DNA of 64,000 nucleotides from Ailanthus altissimus (GCA_946807835.1 OX327702.1:18972001-19036000), one strand, 5' to 3'; shown: positions 11,129 through 23,324, numbered from the stretch's first letter. A program made the numbers and translations. Notes: a model not told the origin generated them from the letters alone.

Positions 11129-12944
11129 AGTTCCTCGTGGATGCCCAAACTATAATAGGTTTAACAATGGCCCGAGTAATATACTAGATAGGTAGTGGAA
11201 ATGTCATTACTAAGGCTTGATAGATAAAGTATGCCTTATAGCCAAAATCTATGGGGAAGCATAAATAGAAAAATAAAAAAAGATTTCCTTAACATAACAC
11301 ATTTTGAGAAAAATCAAAGGTTTTTTAATAGATCCAAGCTAGAATGCTATTATTGTCAAAAGAAAATACACAACAGCGTGTCATCTATTGATTATGGTGG
11401 TTTGCAGGGCCCAACCTTTCAAAAAGGAAAGCTTGACTATAATAAAGAAAGCGTCTTTGTGTAAGTGTCTTTATGGCCACTAAAGTGTTTATGACTTTAG
11501 AGGATAAAATTTTGCCTTCTCTAAAGTACATTCGAGATGGTTCCTTAATAATCATAGAAGAGTGGAAGAAGTTAACTTAAGCTCTATCTACGAGGTGCAA
11601 AATCCTATACTTATTAGCACCAAGCTTTCAGTGGAAGAGAAAAGGCCACTAGTCAACTTGTTAAAAGAATACAATGATGTGTTTGTATGGAGCTACCCTA
11701 ACATACCTGGATTGGACCCTAAGGTAATTTGGCATGTTTTCAGCCTAGATCAAATCAGTCTAACAATCTTGCCATAGATACTATTAATATAAAATATAAA
11801 ATTAAGAGGGAAGTTGAAAAGCTTATCTTCGTTGGATGTAAAGCACATTAGTCACCCTACCTGGCTAGTGGATATAACACCCACAAAAAAGAAAAAGAAA
11901 AAAGAAAGAATGGTCAGATCCACATGTGTTATAATTTCAAGACCTAAATAAAGTTTATCCCAATGATAAGTTTCCTCTTCCAAATATAGGTATATTCATC
12001 AACTTTACCTCTAGCAATAGATGTTATCATTTTTGGATGGCTTTAGTGGCAATAACCAAAAGGGACACTGAGAAAACTAGTTTTCAAGTTTTCTTAAGAA
12101 ACTTTTATTATTTATCATGCCATTTGGCCTAAAGAACATGGGAGCAACTTAAAACGATCCATGATAGCTATGTTCAATAATTCAATGAGTTAAGAGGTAA
12201 ATGACTATATGGATGATCTAGTTGTTCAATCCGCAACTCGCATAAATAACTTACAAATGATAGAAATAATATTTAAGTGGTATAGATTATGCAATCTCAA
12301 AATAATCCCTAAGAAGTGTACCTTTAAAGCTCAGTAGGAAAATTCCTTGTCTTTTTAGTCTACCAAAAAGGCATTAACGTCAAGAGCATTATCTCGATGC
12401 CACCTTTACAAACTAAAAGACTTGAAAAGCCTTATTGGCAAGCTCTTACACACTTAGAGATACATCCTCTGACTAGCTAACTTAATATCTAACTTCGTTC
12501 CCCTACTAAAAAAGAAGTCCAAGTACAAGTGGAAGGATAAGCAATAATTAACTTTCCTGAAAATTTAATAAATTATCATGGCATTGCCCATAATGAAGAC
12601 TTTTAATAAGAGGAAGCCATTATACATCCTTATTATTGCAACAGCCAAGCCATAAGGCCTTAAATAGCTTAAGAGGATGATTAGAAATAAAAGCATCCCA
12701 TCTATATTATATAGTCAACAATTATCTAAGGAAGAAATAAGATACTTTAAGCTTGAACACATTCATCTCATGATAAATACCAATTCTATTTGAAACTTGC
12801 TATTAGATTGATACTATCTATTAAACTGGTACAATGGCTTTTAATCCTTATAGAATTCTATATCCCTTTCGTGGTTCTAAGTGTGATTAAGGGTTAACAC
12901 ATAATTGATATGATCGAGACATTTTTTACAAACTAATAAAAGCA
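11129..12944 (+). pseudogene. Tat-1 fragment 3: reverse transcriptase and start of RNase H
   Basis: A segment at 11600-11740 reads LSVEEKRPLVNLLKEY.DVF.WSY...PGLDPK, the linker just before RT in Tat-like pol. RT catalytic motif YMDD is intact at 12206-12217 within DYMDDLVVQS. Palm and connection segments follow, such as NLKIIPKKCTFKA (12294-12332) and LLKKKSKYKWKDKQ (about 12508-12545), the tether leading into RNase H. RT copies element RNA into DNA. Stops and frameshifts occur throughout. The piece is colinear with Tat-3 at 54950-56297 and stops at an inserted Athila-like LTR. Confidence 0.75.
12206..12217 (+). other. RT catalytic motif YMDD (Tat-1)
   Basis: TAT ATG GAT GAT encodes the metal-binding Asp pair of reverse transcriptase, in the context DYMDDLVVQS. 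It is retained although the surrounding frame is broken. Confidence 0.85.
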
Positions 12945-13907
12945 TAATAGACATATATCTTGCCCCTAATTTACTTAGAAATTACTTATTTTTAAGTGAA
13001 TAGAAGGCTATTTATATACTTAATGTTGATTTCAGAGGAATTGAGCATTACAAGATGAAAAATAAAGAAACTAGAGCAACAATGCAGAAATTGGAGTCAA
13101 ATCAGAAAATCAAGACTTAATTGCAAAATTTAGAAAATTCAGGATGAATATCGCGATAATAATAGTTAGAACACACCAACGTTTATAAGCTTGATGATGC
13201 TCCAATGATAGATGGAGAATGTTACAACGGTAATTCTAAAACTTTTAACACTCCAATGATACCAACCCATTGCCCCAACGATGTGACTAATTTCAGAACC
13301 TTAGTTTTCCAAGGCTCAATTCTTCAGCGTTGAGTAACTACCATTGCAAAGATAGAACTTCTTAAGGCAATGCCAGAGCATTGAGTAAAGAACGCCTAGC
13401 GTTAAGCAGAAAACCCTAGCGTTGGTGCGATTCCTAATTAGATTTTAAATACAACTCTAAGACTTTAAGACTTCTTTATAAAAAGGCATCTCATCTCAGC
13501 CTTTGAGATTTACATAAATTAGGATTTTTAGAGCAATTAGAGCACAATTTTGAGCAATTTAAAGAGAGAGTTTCTCACATATCAATAATAGCAAGGGAAT
13601 TTGGCGTATGCTTATAAGAGCATCAATCTTGGTTTACTTTTTGGTTGTATCAGGTTTTCAATTATTTCTTGCCTCTATTCACTTGTAATTATAATCTAAT
13701 TTTATTTTCTAGGGTTGTAGTTTTAATTCAATATGTGCGCTTTAGTGTTATACTTTTCAACACTTATGAACTCGATTTTTATTATTCAAATTATTTGATC
13801 TTAATGCTTTTAGTATACTTGGCCAGTTATTAATTGATTTAGGAATACATTGATAAACTTGGAAATGACATCATTGTGTGTAGCCTAGGATAATTTGGTA
13901 AGTTTTT
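12945..13907 (+). repeat. Athila-like LTR fragment (LTR-E)
   Basis: The left end near 12945 reads TAATAGACAT, probably TGATAG.. with a G-to-A change. Family landmarks follow: a repetitive block with CCAACG / CCAATGAT words (13180-13430), a TATA box (TATAAAAA, 13477-13484) and the stretch at 13840-13890 matching 'gaggaatcgtgatgaactcg' of the Ath-A LTR (31858). The right part is missing: the sequence breaks off where Copia LTR D1 begins (13908), and the remainder is not found beyond it. It ends Tat-1 fragment 3. Confidence 0.65.
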
Positions 13908-16098
13908 TGTTGGGGTTGGTGTTTACATGCAATTCTAATTTTGTATGAATATCAAATATTTAATATTTATATAATAAAAATGTTGAAAATGGTGCTTACA
14001 TGCCATTTCATTATTGTGTGAATATTAATTGTTTTATTTTTATACAATAAATATTTTGTAAAAAATTGTTAATAATAAATACATATGGTAAGATACTTGT
14101 AACATTTTAGATATTATACAATCTGAAGGAGTTTAGATCTAGTCTAAGGGAGTTTAGGCTAGGGCTAAGAGTTAACAACGCTGAGTGTTATAAATGCTAA
14201 GAGTTAGCAAGTTATAAGAATTAGCGAAATCTAAAGAGTTAGAGTATTGTCTGAAATAGGATAAAGACTTGTGGATATATTAGCAATGATATAATTGTAA
14301 GGAATTATAAATAGTACTATAAAATGTTATTGTACAAATATATTTTCAAAGTTTATGTTCCTGATCTATCTTCACTAATATGGTTTTTTTGTTGTGAAGA
14401 CCTTATCATATATAAATCAGTGTATGTCTATATCTGGATGGTCCAGATGGTTACTCTTAGAAGACCATAAGTTTACTAGAAGCTCGTATAAGCATACAAG
14501 TATTCAGCGAGGACTGGGTACTAAACAAACTCAATGAAGATCTCCAATAGATATCCTATAAAGCCGTCAATAGAGGGTCCTCTTGTATTGAGTAGTATTT
14601 TTTATCCCTTGAATTAAGCACCACGGTGGGTTTATGAGTAATTCCCATATTTAGGTTCCCACATATTAGAGACCTTTCATGGTCTGACTGCTAGGTGTTG
14701 CTGGGTATGGTCCAATGTTCATGGAGTTCGGTATGTATAGATATAGGATCAATCAGCTCATATAAGTTGTATATCTTGATGCTCTAAGATTATATTTCAG
14801 GAAATCTTATGGCCATAAATAATGGACCTAGGAAAGATTTTTTCGTGGGATAAATAATATCATAAAAGTGTTTACGAATATTGTTTAAGAAAATATGAAT
14901 CTGGAGATAAGTTCATGGTTAAGTATATAAAGGCGTAATGGTAATGATCTATGTCTCCACTCTTCCAGGATATAAATGACGGAGGGATTATATGAATATG
15001 TATTAACATCAACTTGTATGGTTTAACACGCCGTTCTATAATTTCCATAACGTGTGTATGTGGGGCATCATTTACGAATTTACGAAAGAGTTTTGTAAGA
15101 TAAACGGGTGTAAACTTATAGAATCTCACTATATAAAGTGTACTAGTTGAACACTATAGTAACACACCGGATCTAATGGTTTAATCTAGGAAGATCTCAA
15201 AAAGTAAAAATTATTTTAAGATCTATCGAGAAATTGATAGGGCTTAAATTTTAAGCCTGGTAGGATGATGACAAGTGGCAAGTAAGGATTTCCACATAAG
15301 CCATCAAGCAAAATGCCAGCATGAGGTACCATACACCTCATTTGAATGAAATGAATTGTCATGCTTTTTTCCTAAGCATGTGCTGGTTACATTTGAAATA
15401 TTAAATGGCCTTGTCATGCTTTTTCCTTAGCATGAGGTGGCAATTATACATCTTGTGGAAGGAAAATTTGCCACTCATAATTCTGCCAAAGAGATTTAAG
15501 CATTGTCTTGCTTAATTGTTCAACTATGAGATGGCCATTAACTAATAATTTGACAAGCATTTTTGGCCACCAATTTCCATTATGTTCGGCTAGCATATGC
15601 ACTATGTCACCAAACTAATTATAAAGCATGAAATGGAAAAATAAATTTCCTTGTCATGCTTGCAATTGTTAGCCATTAATTGCAATTCAATTAGCAATTT
15701 AGGCGGCAGAAAATACTATATAAGGGATGCTTCTTCATTTGTTTAAGTCAAGTGAAGTGAGTTAGTAAATGAAGAAAAGTAACAAGTTAAATAAACACTG
15801 ATAATTAATGTACTGAACGAGTAATACAGGAAGCAAGAGTTACTTCAACAACAATTCCTGCTAAGAAAGAAAGTTACTATTCTAGCTCGAGGAATTCCAC
15901 CTCATTATAGACTAGAATTGTTTAAAGCACACTTCAAGGGTGAGATCCTTTTATCATATTAATGTAATAAAATATGTATTTTATATTCCACTGCATTAAT
16001 TTTGCATGTGAGACGTATAAAATTAAAATGTACACATTCACCCTATGTATAGCACACTTACAAATTATCTCATAATAAATCGTTAATAATTAATCATA
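13908..16098 (+). repeat. Copia-type LTR D1
   Basis: It starts TGTTGGGGTTGGTGTTTACATG, written here as the family start TGTTRGGG, and is directly followed by a primer-site remnant (16099-16110). A TATA box, TATATAAG, lies at 15717-15724. It contains repeated 'cttgtcatgct...ccttagcatg' words (15355-15430, 15650). Its first half parallels D2, D4 and the reverse of D0. The ORFs inside it carry no recognisable domain. Confidence 0.7.
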
Positions 16099-16110
16099 TG
16101 GTATCAAGCT
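16099..16110 (+). other. Copia-type primer binding site remnant
   Basis: TGGTATCAAGCT follows LTR D1 and resembles TGGTATCAGAGC, the initiator-Met tRNA primer site of plant Copia elements. Only about 30 bases separate it from the next LTR copy, so the internal region is gone. Confidence 0.6.
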
Positions 16111-16139
16111 TGTTACTTTTCAAAGTTTATGTCAGCAGT

Positions 16140-18044
16140 AAGAGTTAGAACCTTGTTAGGGATAAAGACTTGAGAATATATTAATAAGGACATAGTTGCA
16201 AAGAGTTACAAATGATGCTAAGAAATATCATTATGCACTATGTTTTAAAAAAACAACGTTCCTAATCTATGGTTGTCGATACGGGTCGATTGGTATTTCT
16301 TTCGGATCAGTGTGTGTCTATATCTTGATTGTCCATACGGTTTATCTTAGTAGACCATGGGTTAGCGGAAGCTTGCATAAGCATGCAAGTATTTAGTAAA
16401 GACTGGGAACTGAACAGACTCTGAGGACCTCTAATAGACATCCCATAGAGCCTTCAATCGAGGATCTTCTCGAGTTGAGTAGTATTCATGGTCTTTTAAC
16501 CTAAGTGCTATGATGGGCTTGTGAATGATCTACCATGCTTTAATTCCACACATGTCAGAGACCTTCCATGGTTTAACAAATAGGTGTCGTTGGGTATGGT
16601 CTGATGCTTATGAAGTTCAATGTGCATAGATCATTTGGGTAGGTTATATATCCTAATGCTCTGAGATTGTATTTTAAGAAGTCTTATGGCCACAAGCATA
16701 AATCCTAAAAAAATGTTTTCTGTAAGGTTAAACAATATTACAAAAGAGTTTGCAGATATTATTTACAGAAATACATATCTAGAAATAAGTTCATGGTCGA
16801 GCATATAAAGATTTGATGGTGATGATCTATATATTTGCTTTTTCAAGATATAAGTGATGAAAAGATTATACATATATGTTATATCCTTAACTTGTATGGT
16901 TCAATGCGTCATTCTGTAATATCTATAACATATCTATAGGGCATCATTCATGGACTTGCAGAAAAGTTTCGTAAGATAAACGGGTGTGAATCTAGAGAGT
17001 CTCACAATATAAAGTATACTCGTTGAACACTATAGTAGTAGACTGGGTCAAATAGTTTGATCCGAGAAAATTTTGTTAAGTAGAATTTATTTTAAGATCT
17101 CTCGGGAAGCATGCTTGCCAAGTTTTAAGTGTTAAACCTGTATTTTATTAGTCAAATCTATTAACTAATAAAATCTTGACAATTGGTATTATGCATGGAA
17201 AAGTAAGTGGACACTTGGATTTATGCATGGAAAAGTAAGTGCACACTTGGCATTATGCGTGGAAATGTAAGTGCACACTTGGCATTATGTGTGGAAATGT
17301 AAGTGCACACTTAGCATTATGCATGGAAATGTAAGTGCACACTTTGCATGTTTGCGTGGCTTTCTTAATGGTTGACACTTGGCAACTAATTGAATTGTAA
17401 ATGGAAAAATATGTGACATGTACCCTTTAAGTGGACACTTATCTAAGAACAAAAGTCCACATATAAATGCAAAATGTTTTTAAATTAGTGAAATGAGTTC
17501 ATTTAGCCATTTTTAAAAGGAAATAAAGCAAGAGTTGTCTTCTTCTCCTCATTAGCTATACTTAGCCATTCATCTAAGGAATTGAAGAATTATTCTTTAT
17601 CAAAGAAGTCTTGAATTCGTCCAATGGAATTGTCTTCATGAGATGAGGATGATTCTGTCATTTGAGAGAAAATTACAAAAGTTGCAATTTGCTTCTTAAG
17701 TTTTATTCAGCCAAGTGTGGGAGACCAAAGGCTTAAAGTGTTTAAGTAACAATATTGCTGGAAATTTGATTCAAGTTACTATTTTAGCTTTATAATCCCA
17801 CAAGATGTTATGAACTAGAATTGATTAAAAGAACACTTCAATGTGAGCTCCAAGTTTGAATTCTACACCGAATGGCTTCAAAAGTAAGCTTTTCAGATTT
17901 TGTTACTGTAATAAAATTCAATGAAGTATGTGTTTGTTAAATAGGAAATTAGATTCTCATTCTCCTACGTAATTGTATGTATGACATGCATTGAATAGTC
18001 AATAAGCACTATCACATGCATGCACCTTTAGATACACTTCAACA
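16140..18044 (+). repeat. Copia-type LTR D2, 5' truncated
   Basis: It joins the family in the segment equivalent to about 14220 of D1, so the first few hundred bases are missing. A TATA box lies at 17462-17468. It ends ...CTTCAACA at 18044, followed by a clear Copia primer site. It includes a 32-bp tandem array (17182-17345). Its last 950 bases are repeated in reverse at 18300-19235. Confidence 0.7.
17182..17345. repeat. 32-bp tandem array, 5 units
   Basis: Units of the type TTGGCATTATGCGTGGAAAT followed by GTAAGTGCACAC repeat five times in the U3 of LTR D2. A reversed seven-unit version is present in LTR D3 (about 18905-19140). Confidence 0.85.
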
Positions 18045-18045
18045 A

Positions 18046-18299
18046 TGGTATTAGAGCATGTTTGTGTGTTGTTCTGGGTTTAATAGAGTGTTTTGAGTTG
18101 ATTGAGATGCCCAGAATAGTGGGTACTGCATTTTCAAGTGTTGGAAGTGCAGAACCCGGTTGCTGTTTAAAAGAGCACTAGGGCAATAAATAATTTTTGC
18201 TACAACATTTATAGAAATTGGATTAATGCTGCGATGCCTGGTCTAGAGCTGAGGCATTTCAGCATAGGGTGTTATATTGGTGGGAATTTTTGTAGTGGT
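18046..18299 (+). mobile_element. Copia primer site and internal stub
   Basis: TGGTATTAGAGC (18046-18057) follows LTR D2 by one base and differs from the initiator-Met primer site by one C-to-T change. About 240 bases of internal leader follow, with no recognisable gag. The sequence then runs into an LTR end in the opposite orientation. Confidence 0.65.
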
Positions 18300-19235
18300 T
18301 TTAATGAGTACATGCATGTGATAGTATTCATTGAATATTCAATGCATGTCAAACATACATATATACAACGGAATGGAAATCTAGTTTCTTATTCAACAGA
18401 CACATAGTGAATGTAAATCAATTACATTAATAGAAACTTACCCTTGAAGACTTTTGGTGTAAAATCGATTCGTAGGTCTCATTTTGAAGTGAATTTGTGA
18501 ATAATTCTAGTCTTCAACACTAAAGGGATTAAGAATCTAGAATGGTAGCCTAATTTCATAATCTGATTATTCAAGCAACTCTTGCTTTGGTTACTCTAAA
18601 TTTGGACAAGAATGGGGCTTGGAGGAAAATAACAGCACTTGCTTATTTTACTCTTTAAATGGCTAAATAATGTTAAGCCTTAAGAAGCCAAAACACCACT
18701 CTTGTGTTTTTTTCTCTCACTTGGACGAATATGCACTCTTACCATTTATAAAATGAACTCATTCATCCCTAATACAAAAACACTTTGCATTTATATATTG
18801 ACTTTTATTCTTAGACAAATGACCACTTAAGAGGCATATGTCACCCATTTTTCCATTTATAAGCCATTTAGTTTCCATGTGTCAACCATTAAGAAAGCCA
18901 TGCATGCCATAGAAACATGCTAAGTGTGCACTTATTTTTCTATGCATGGAGCCAAGTGACCACTTATTTTTCCATGTATAAAGTCAATGTTCGCTTACTT
19001 TTCCATATATAAAGTCAATGTCCACTTACTTTTCTATGTATAAAGCCAAGTGTCCACTTACTTTTCTATGTATAAAGCCAAGTGTCCATTTACTTTTCTA
19101 TGCATAAAGTCAAATGTCTACTTACTTTTTCATGCAAAATACCGATTCTTAAGATTTTATTAGTTAACATATTTAACTAATAAAACATAGTTATAACACT
19201 TGAACTTTGATAAGTATGCTTCCTTAGAGATCTTA
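18300..19235 (-). repeat. Copia-type LTR D3, inverted relative to D2
   Basis: Reverse complement of the 3' half of D2. The block around 18310-18440 mirrors 17900-18030 (GACATGCATTGAATA..., ACTATCACATGCATG), the 32-bp units mirror 17182-17345, and the far end near 19200-19235 mirrors 17090-17130. The 5' part of the LTR is missing: at about 19235 the sequence changes to the pol tail of an Athila-like element. Confidence 0.7.
18905..19140. repeat. 32-bp tandem array, about 7 units, inverted version
   Basis: Units of the type AAGTGTCCACTTACTTTTCT plus ATGTATAAAGCC are the reverse of the D2 array, with about seven copies instead of five and more divergence among them. Confidence 0.8.
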
Positions 19236-19330
19236 AAACTTGAAATTCCTTTGAATTTTGGTCATCGACTTCTACAGTTCCATAAGAAAAGACCTAAATA
19301 GTAGCCCTGACCTTTGTAATTTGATCTTTC
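19236..19330 (-). pseudogene. Ath-B pol C-terminal tail
   Basis: The minus strand reads VFSYGTVEVDDQNSKEFQV, matching the VFPYGAVEV....F.VNGQRLK segment that follows integrase in Athila-like pol. It lies only a few hundred bases after the protease end, so everything between is deleted. The end is cut at the Copia LTR. Confidence 0.55.
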
Positions 19331-19776
19331 TCGTTAGCCTGGATCGAATTATTACTCCAAAATTTTCTTATCAAGCCACATCTTAGTCTTCTTTCCTTAC
19401 AATTTTGATTGTGTAATTGGTGTCTTGGTTCTATCAACTCAAGGGGAAGCTTTTAATATGCTCATATATTCTTTGGTTTCTTCTGTTTCCTCACTGGTCC
19501 CATTAATAATAGTGTCCTCAAGTGAATCTTTAACGAATTTCTTCACATTTATTTTATAGGATTTACTATCTATAAAGTTGATACTAAAACACTCTTTTAC
19601 TTTACTTAAGAACTTTATTGCTTTGAAGAGTTAACAGACACCTCTTGATCTTGAACTCACATTGTAAGCTCTTCTTTATATAGATTTATGAGTGTCCTCC
19701 TAATGGCTAAGAATAGTCTCTTAAGGATAATTAGAATCTTATGATCTTCTTTTATATTAAGAAAAATAAAATCTAC

Positions 19777-20182
19777 TTAGAAAATAAAATTTTCAACCTT
19801 TGCTGGCACATCTTTAATTATATCTCTTGGATAGGTAAGTTTAACAAGTTGTAATGTAATGTTGGTTGGCTTTGCTTCCTCCAAGCCTAGCTTCTTGTAT
19901 ATAGACAGTGGCATTAAATTAATACTAGCTCCTAAGTCACATATATCTTTACCAAAAATTGAATTACTAAGATGCATAGAATGACAAAGCTTCTTGGATC
20001 TTTAACCATTGTTGGTAGTTCTTCTGTAGAATAACGTTGTACTCTTCAGCCAATGAAACTGTCTTAAAATCTCCCAGACTTATTTTCTTTGATAAGATGT
20101 TTTTCATGAACTTGACATAAATGGGCATCCGCTCCAATGTGTTAGTAAAAAGAATACTAATGTAGAGCTTTTTGAATACCAT
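19777..20182 (-). pseudogene. Ath-B aspartic protease region
   Basis: Two overlapping frames carry the conserved Athila-like segment. One (20182-19967) has MPIYVKFMKNILSKKISLGD and SLAEEYNVILQKN. The other (19977-19777) has FGKDICDLGASINLMPLSIY followed by KLGLEEAKPTNITLQL and EDVPAKVE-like residues. The catalytic Asp-Leu-Gly is intact (Asp codon at 19936-19938, complement). Retroviral-type aspartic protease cleaves the Gag-Pol polyprotein. A frameshift separates the two parts near 19975. It lies directly downstream of gag on the minus strand. Confidence 0.8.
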
Positions 20183-20845
20183 TAAAAATTTAGAGAACTA
20201 CATTTAAAGATGTTTGGGGATTTGAGGTAATGGATTGTAAGGACTCAAGTCACTTTTCTTCATTGCTTCTTCTTTTCCTCATAACTTTCTCATTCTCTTT
20301 AACTTTAAACTCTTCTTCATTGGGGCTTTCTTTCAATCGGTGGCTTCTCAACAACATCAGGTAACTCTTTTTCACTCATCAGGGTAATTGTTTTTACAGT
20401 GTTGTGTATCCTATTTTTTATTGACTTAAGTGTTGCTTGGTAAAGATCCTTGAGAACAATTATTAATGGTTGTTGCCAGTTGACCCTTATAAGTCTCTAG
20501 TGTCCATAATGAAGTAACTTGGCAGAAGAGTTGTTGGACTTTATAAGAGAGCATCTACTTGCTTCATGTATTGCATAAACATCTCTTTTAAGGCAGAATT
20601 ATTCTAGTGTTGATGTTGTGGTTGTGATGGAAATTTAGAAGAATCCATAGGCCTTGACGTCTAACCGTGATGGTTACACTATAAAATGTTAGGATGATTC
20701 CTCCACCTCGAATTATAGAAGTTAAAGTTGGGGTTGTCTTATTGCTTATTAAAATTTCCAATATAAAGAGTTATTTCTAGGCATATGCCATTCAGATGGT
20801 TTTCTCCACACAAATCACATGAAACAATTTGTCTCTTTATGGCAT

Positions 20846-21488
20846 TTACTCTGAAAGCATTAATTCTTTTTTTTTTTTTGGCTCAAAATTAACTTGAGCA
20901 GCTAAAAAAGTAATTGGTTTTACATCATGAATACTGGTAACCTTCTTTGTAACCACTCTCTGAAAAGGCCATTGATAGCTAGAAGCCATCTCATCTAAAA
21001 GATTGTATGCCTTATTAGTAGACTTCCTCATCAATGCACCTTATGCAGCAACATCAACAATTGTTCTTAAGTGTCCCAAAAGCCCATTATAAAAGGTTTG
21101 TACAAGCATTTACTTTCAAACTCTATGGTATGAACATCTTCTTAACAAATCCTTAAATCTCTCGCATACCTTATAAAGTGATTCTAAGTCATATTGCACG
21201 AAGGAGGTGATGTCGTTCTTCAGCTTTTTTATCTTGGCCAATAGGAAGAGTTTCATTAAAAATATTTGGGCTAAGTCATCCCATGTTGTAATAGAACCTA
21301 ATTATAAAGACATTAGCCAACTCTTTGCTTTATCTCTAACTGAAAAGGGAAATAGCCAAAGTAAAATTGCATCATTTGAGACTCTATTATATTTAAATTT
21401 ATTGCAAATTTCCAAAAAAAATTACGAATGTTCATTTAGATCATTATTCAGCAGCCCACTGAATTGCACTAAGTCTTTCAATATCTAA
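20846..21488 (-). pseudogene. Ath-B gag
   Basis: A nearly continuous minus-strand frame reads TTWDDLAQIFLMKLF..., then ESLYKVCERFKDLLRRCSYH, LVQTFYNGLLGHLRTIVDVA, and ends with LMRKSTNKAYNLLDEMASSY and QWP. This is the core of Athila-like gag (W.DL...F...FFP, GE.LYEAWERF..LLR.CPHHG, Q.FYNGL....R...D...GG.LM.K...EA..LLEEMA...YQW). Only a few stops interrupt it. Gag forms the particle shell. The N-terminal part (toward 21850) is more decayed. Confidence 0.8.
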
Positions 21489-21853
21489 ATCATATTGGGC
21501 TTAATCTTAAATTGTTACCATTATTGGCAAGTCTTTGAATTCTTGAATGAATGCCATCAATAAGTGGGACTACACAATCTCATAGTGAACTTTACTTTTC
21601 AGCTTGATTTTGATTAGCCATTATATCTTACTAATGTTGAACTTGGTTTCTCTCTTGATGAATTCTCCTTTAAGGTTCGATTTATGGATTAAAAGAAATC
21701 AGTTCAAAAATTCTCAAATATTGCATAAACAGTTGAAAAGATAACTGTAAAACAAAAGAAAAAGGTTTGAAAGTAACTATAAATAAAAAATAAATAGTTT
21801 AAATTAAGAATAAGATTGATTAGTATTAATATTAACAAAGATAATAAAAACTT

Positions 21854-21870
21854 CTCTGACAACGATATCA
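21854..21870 (-). other. Ath-B primer binding site (tRNA-Asp type)
   Basis: On the minus strand TGATATCGTTGTCAGAG aligns with TGGCGCCGTTGCCGGGG, the complement of the plant tRNA-Asp 3' end used by Athila-like elements. The differences are mainly G-to-A and C-to-T. It starts six bases after the LTR end at 21877. Confidence 0.75.
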
Positions 21871-21876
21871 AAAATT

Positions 21877-23324
21877 TGTTGTGTGATTTAAAAATGCAAG
21901 TGCATGCTATTGCAAACAAGTAGTATAATAATGAGTAGAGTAATGTTCCACGAAAAATTATTACTAAATTCTTTAAGTACTAAATTTATGTCCCTTTATT
22001 CTTATTCAAATAATTAATAACTAAAAACCTATCTAAACTAAATAATCAAATAAAACAAAAGAAAAAACACAGAGTAAAGAAAACAACTACAAGTTCACCA
22101 ATATGAAAAATCCTATGATTATAACTGTCATTTAATAGTTGAATCTACTTACTCCATTTAATCTAATCCATAAATATGAATTATTAACTAAGAAACCTAA
22201 TACCTTCACAAGCCTCTTTCAAGGGTCAAGTGAATATATTTTACCTAATCAATTAATTATATTCCTATCATAATTAGATTAAAGTAAGATTCATTAAGAA
22301 TAGGTCATCTAAATGGTCATATATGCATGTAAGTATATTTCTATTTTACATGAAACTCAAACTTTTTACTTGTTGATCATACATCAATCTATCCAAGGCC
22401 AAACATATAATTCTCTTTTCCAAGTTTATTAAGGTTTTGCTAATCAGCCTAATTAGTGATCAAGTAATTAAAAGCATTAAGCACAAATAGAAAAACTAAT
22501 TCAAGTTGTATATTGAGATCAAATTGTAATCCTAGGAAAATAAATTAGCTTAAGATGAAATAAAAAGTATTAGTGCACATTAAGTTCAACATCATGAAAT
22601 ATGAAAGATAAAGAAAAACTAAGCAAAGCCATGATGCTCTAAATGCTTCGATCTTTAATCACTTCTTTTTATGATTTTCTCTCTTTGATTCTCCAAAAAT
22701 CTGCTATAAACTCTCAAAGGGTTGTTCTCTTTATTGCTCTCTCTTTTTTTCCCCCTAAAAATAGGCTCTTTGCCTTCTATTTATTCAGTTTTGTCTTCAA
22801 ATTAGAGAAACAAAATCCAAGTTTAAGTCAAAATAGTCTTTCTAACTCTGGCATCCAACGTTGCGACCTTGGTTTCCCAATGTTGTGACAATAGCTCAAC
22901 AATCGTCCTATCACTGTGGCTTTGAACTTGAGCATTGCGACCCTGATGCGATACTGTTTTAGCTGCTGGTTTAGCTATTATTCCAATACTGCAACCTTGA
23001 TTTCCAAATCTACAACACTGACTTTCAATCCACACTTGTGCTGCAACTTTGATACCTAGCGGTGCAACCATGCATTTCACCTTAAACTTGTTTCTTTGGT
23101 CATTTCTAGTGCCACGGCTTCAATTCCAAGGTTGTGGCACTAAGCCTTCATCCTAATTTCATAGTTTTTCTTGTTTTATATGTACTTTTATCCCTATTAA
23201 CTTCGTTAACTTCAAACCTACAAAATAAAAATTAAACGCATAGAAAACCTAAAATTCACACTTAAAATGAACAAATGTTAAAGTCTTTAGAAGCCCAAAT
23301 AATAAGTATAAAATACGCCTATTA
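21877..23324 (-). repeat. Ath-B 5' LTR
   Basis: A 1448-bp Athila-like LTR. On the minus strand it starts TAATAGGCG at 23324 and ends CACACAACA at 21877. The landmark block CACAAGCCTCTTTCAAGGGT lies at 22209-22228. A repetitive block with GTTGCGACCTTG-type words lies at 22850-23140, and a weak TATA-like AATAAATAG near 22775. It is the same family as the solo LTR at 29609-30918. A 93-codon-scale open frame (22823-23080) falls in the repeat block and is not a gene. Confidence 0.75.

Larger units (their letters stand above)
19236..23324 (-). mobile_element. Athila-like gag-pro element Ath-B, 3' truncated
   Basis: Reading on the minus strand: 5' LTR (23324-21877), primer site (21870-21854), gag, protease and a short pol tail, then truncation at about 19235 beside Copia LTR D3. 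No RT, RNase H or integrase lies between protease and pol tail, so the element lacks its replication enzymes. It interrupts Tat-1. Its right boundary at 23324 reads TAATAGGCG on the minus strand, a decayed TGATAGGCG. Confidence 0.75.

Noticed and set aside
13908..18044. D1 and D2 as the two LTRs of one Copia element
   Set aside because: Only about 40 bases lie between them, the 3' halves differ strongly, and D2 has its own primer site facing new internal sequence.
22643..23080. overlapping open frames on both strands
   Set aside because: They lie in the repetitive block and promoter of the Ath-B LTR. The apparent codon structure comes from the short repeated words.
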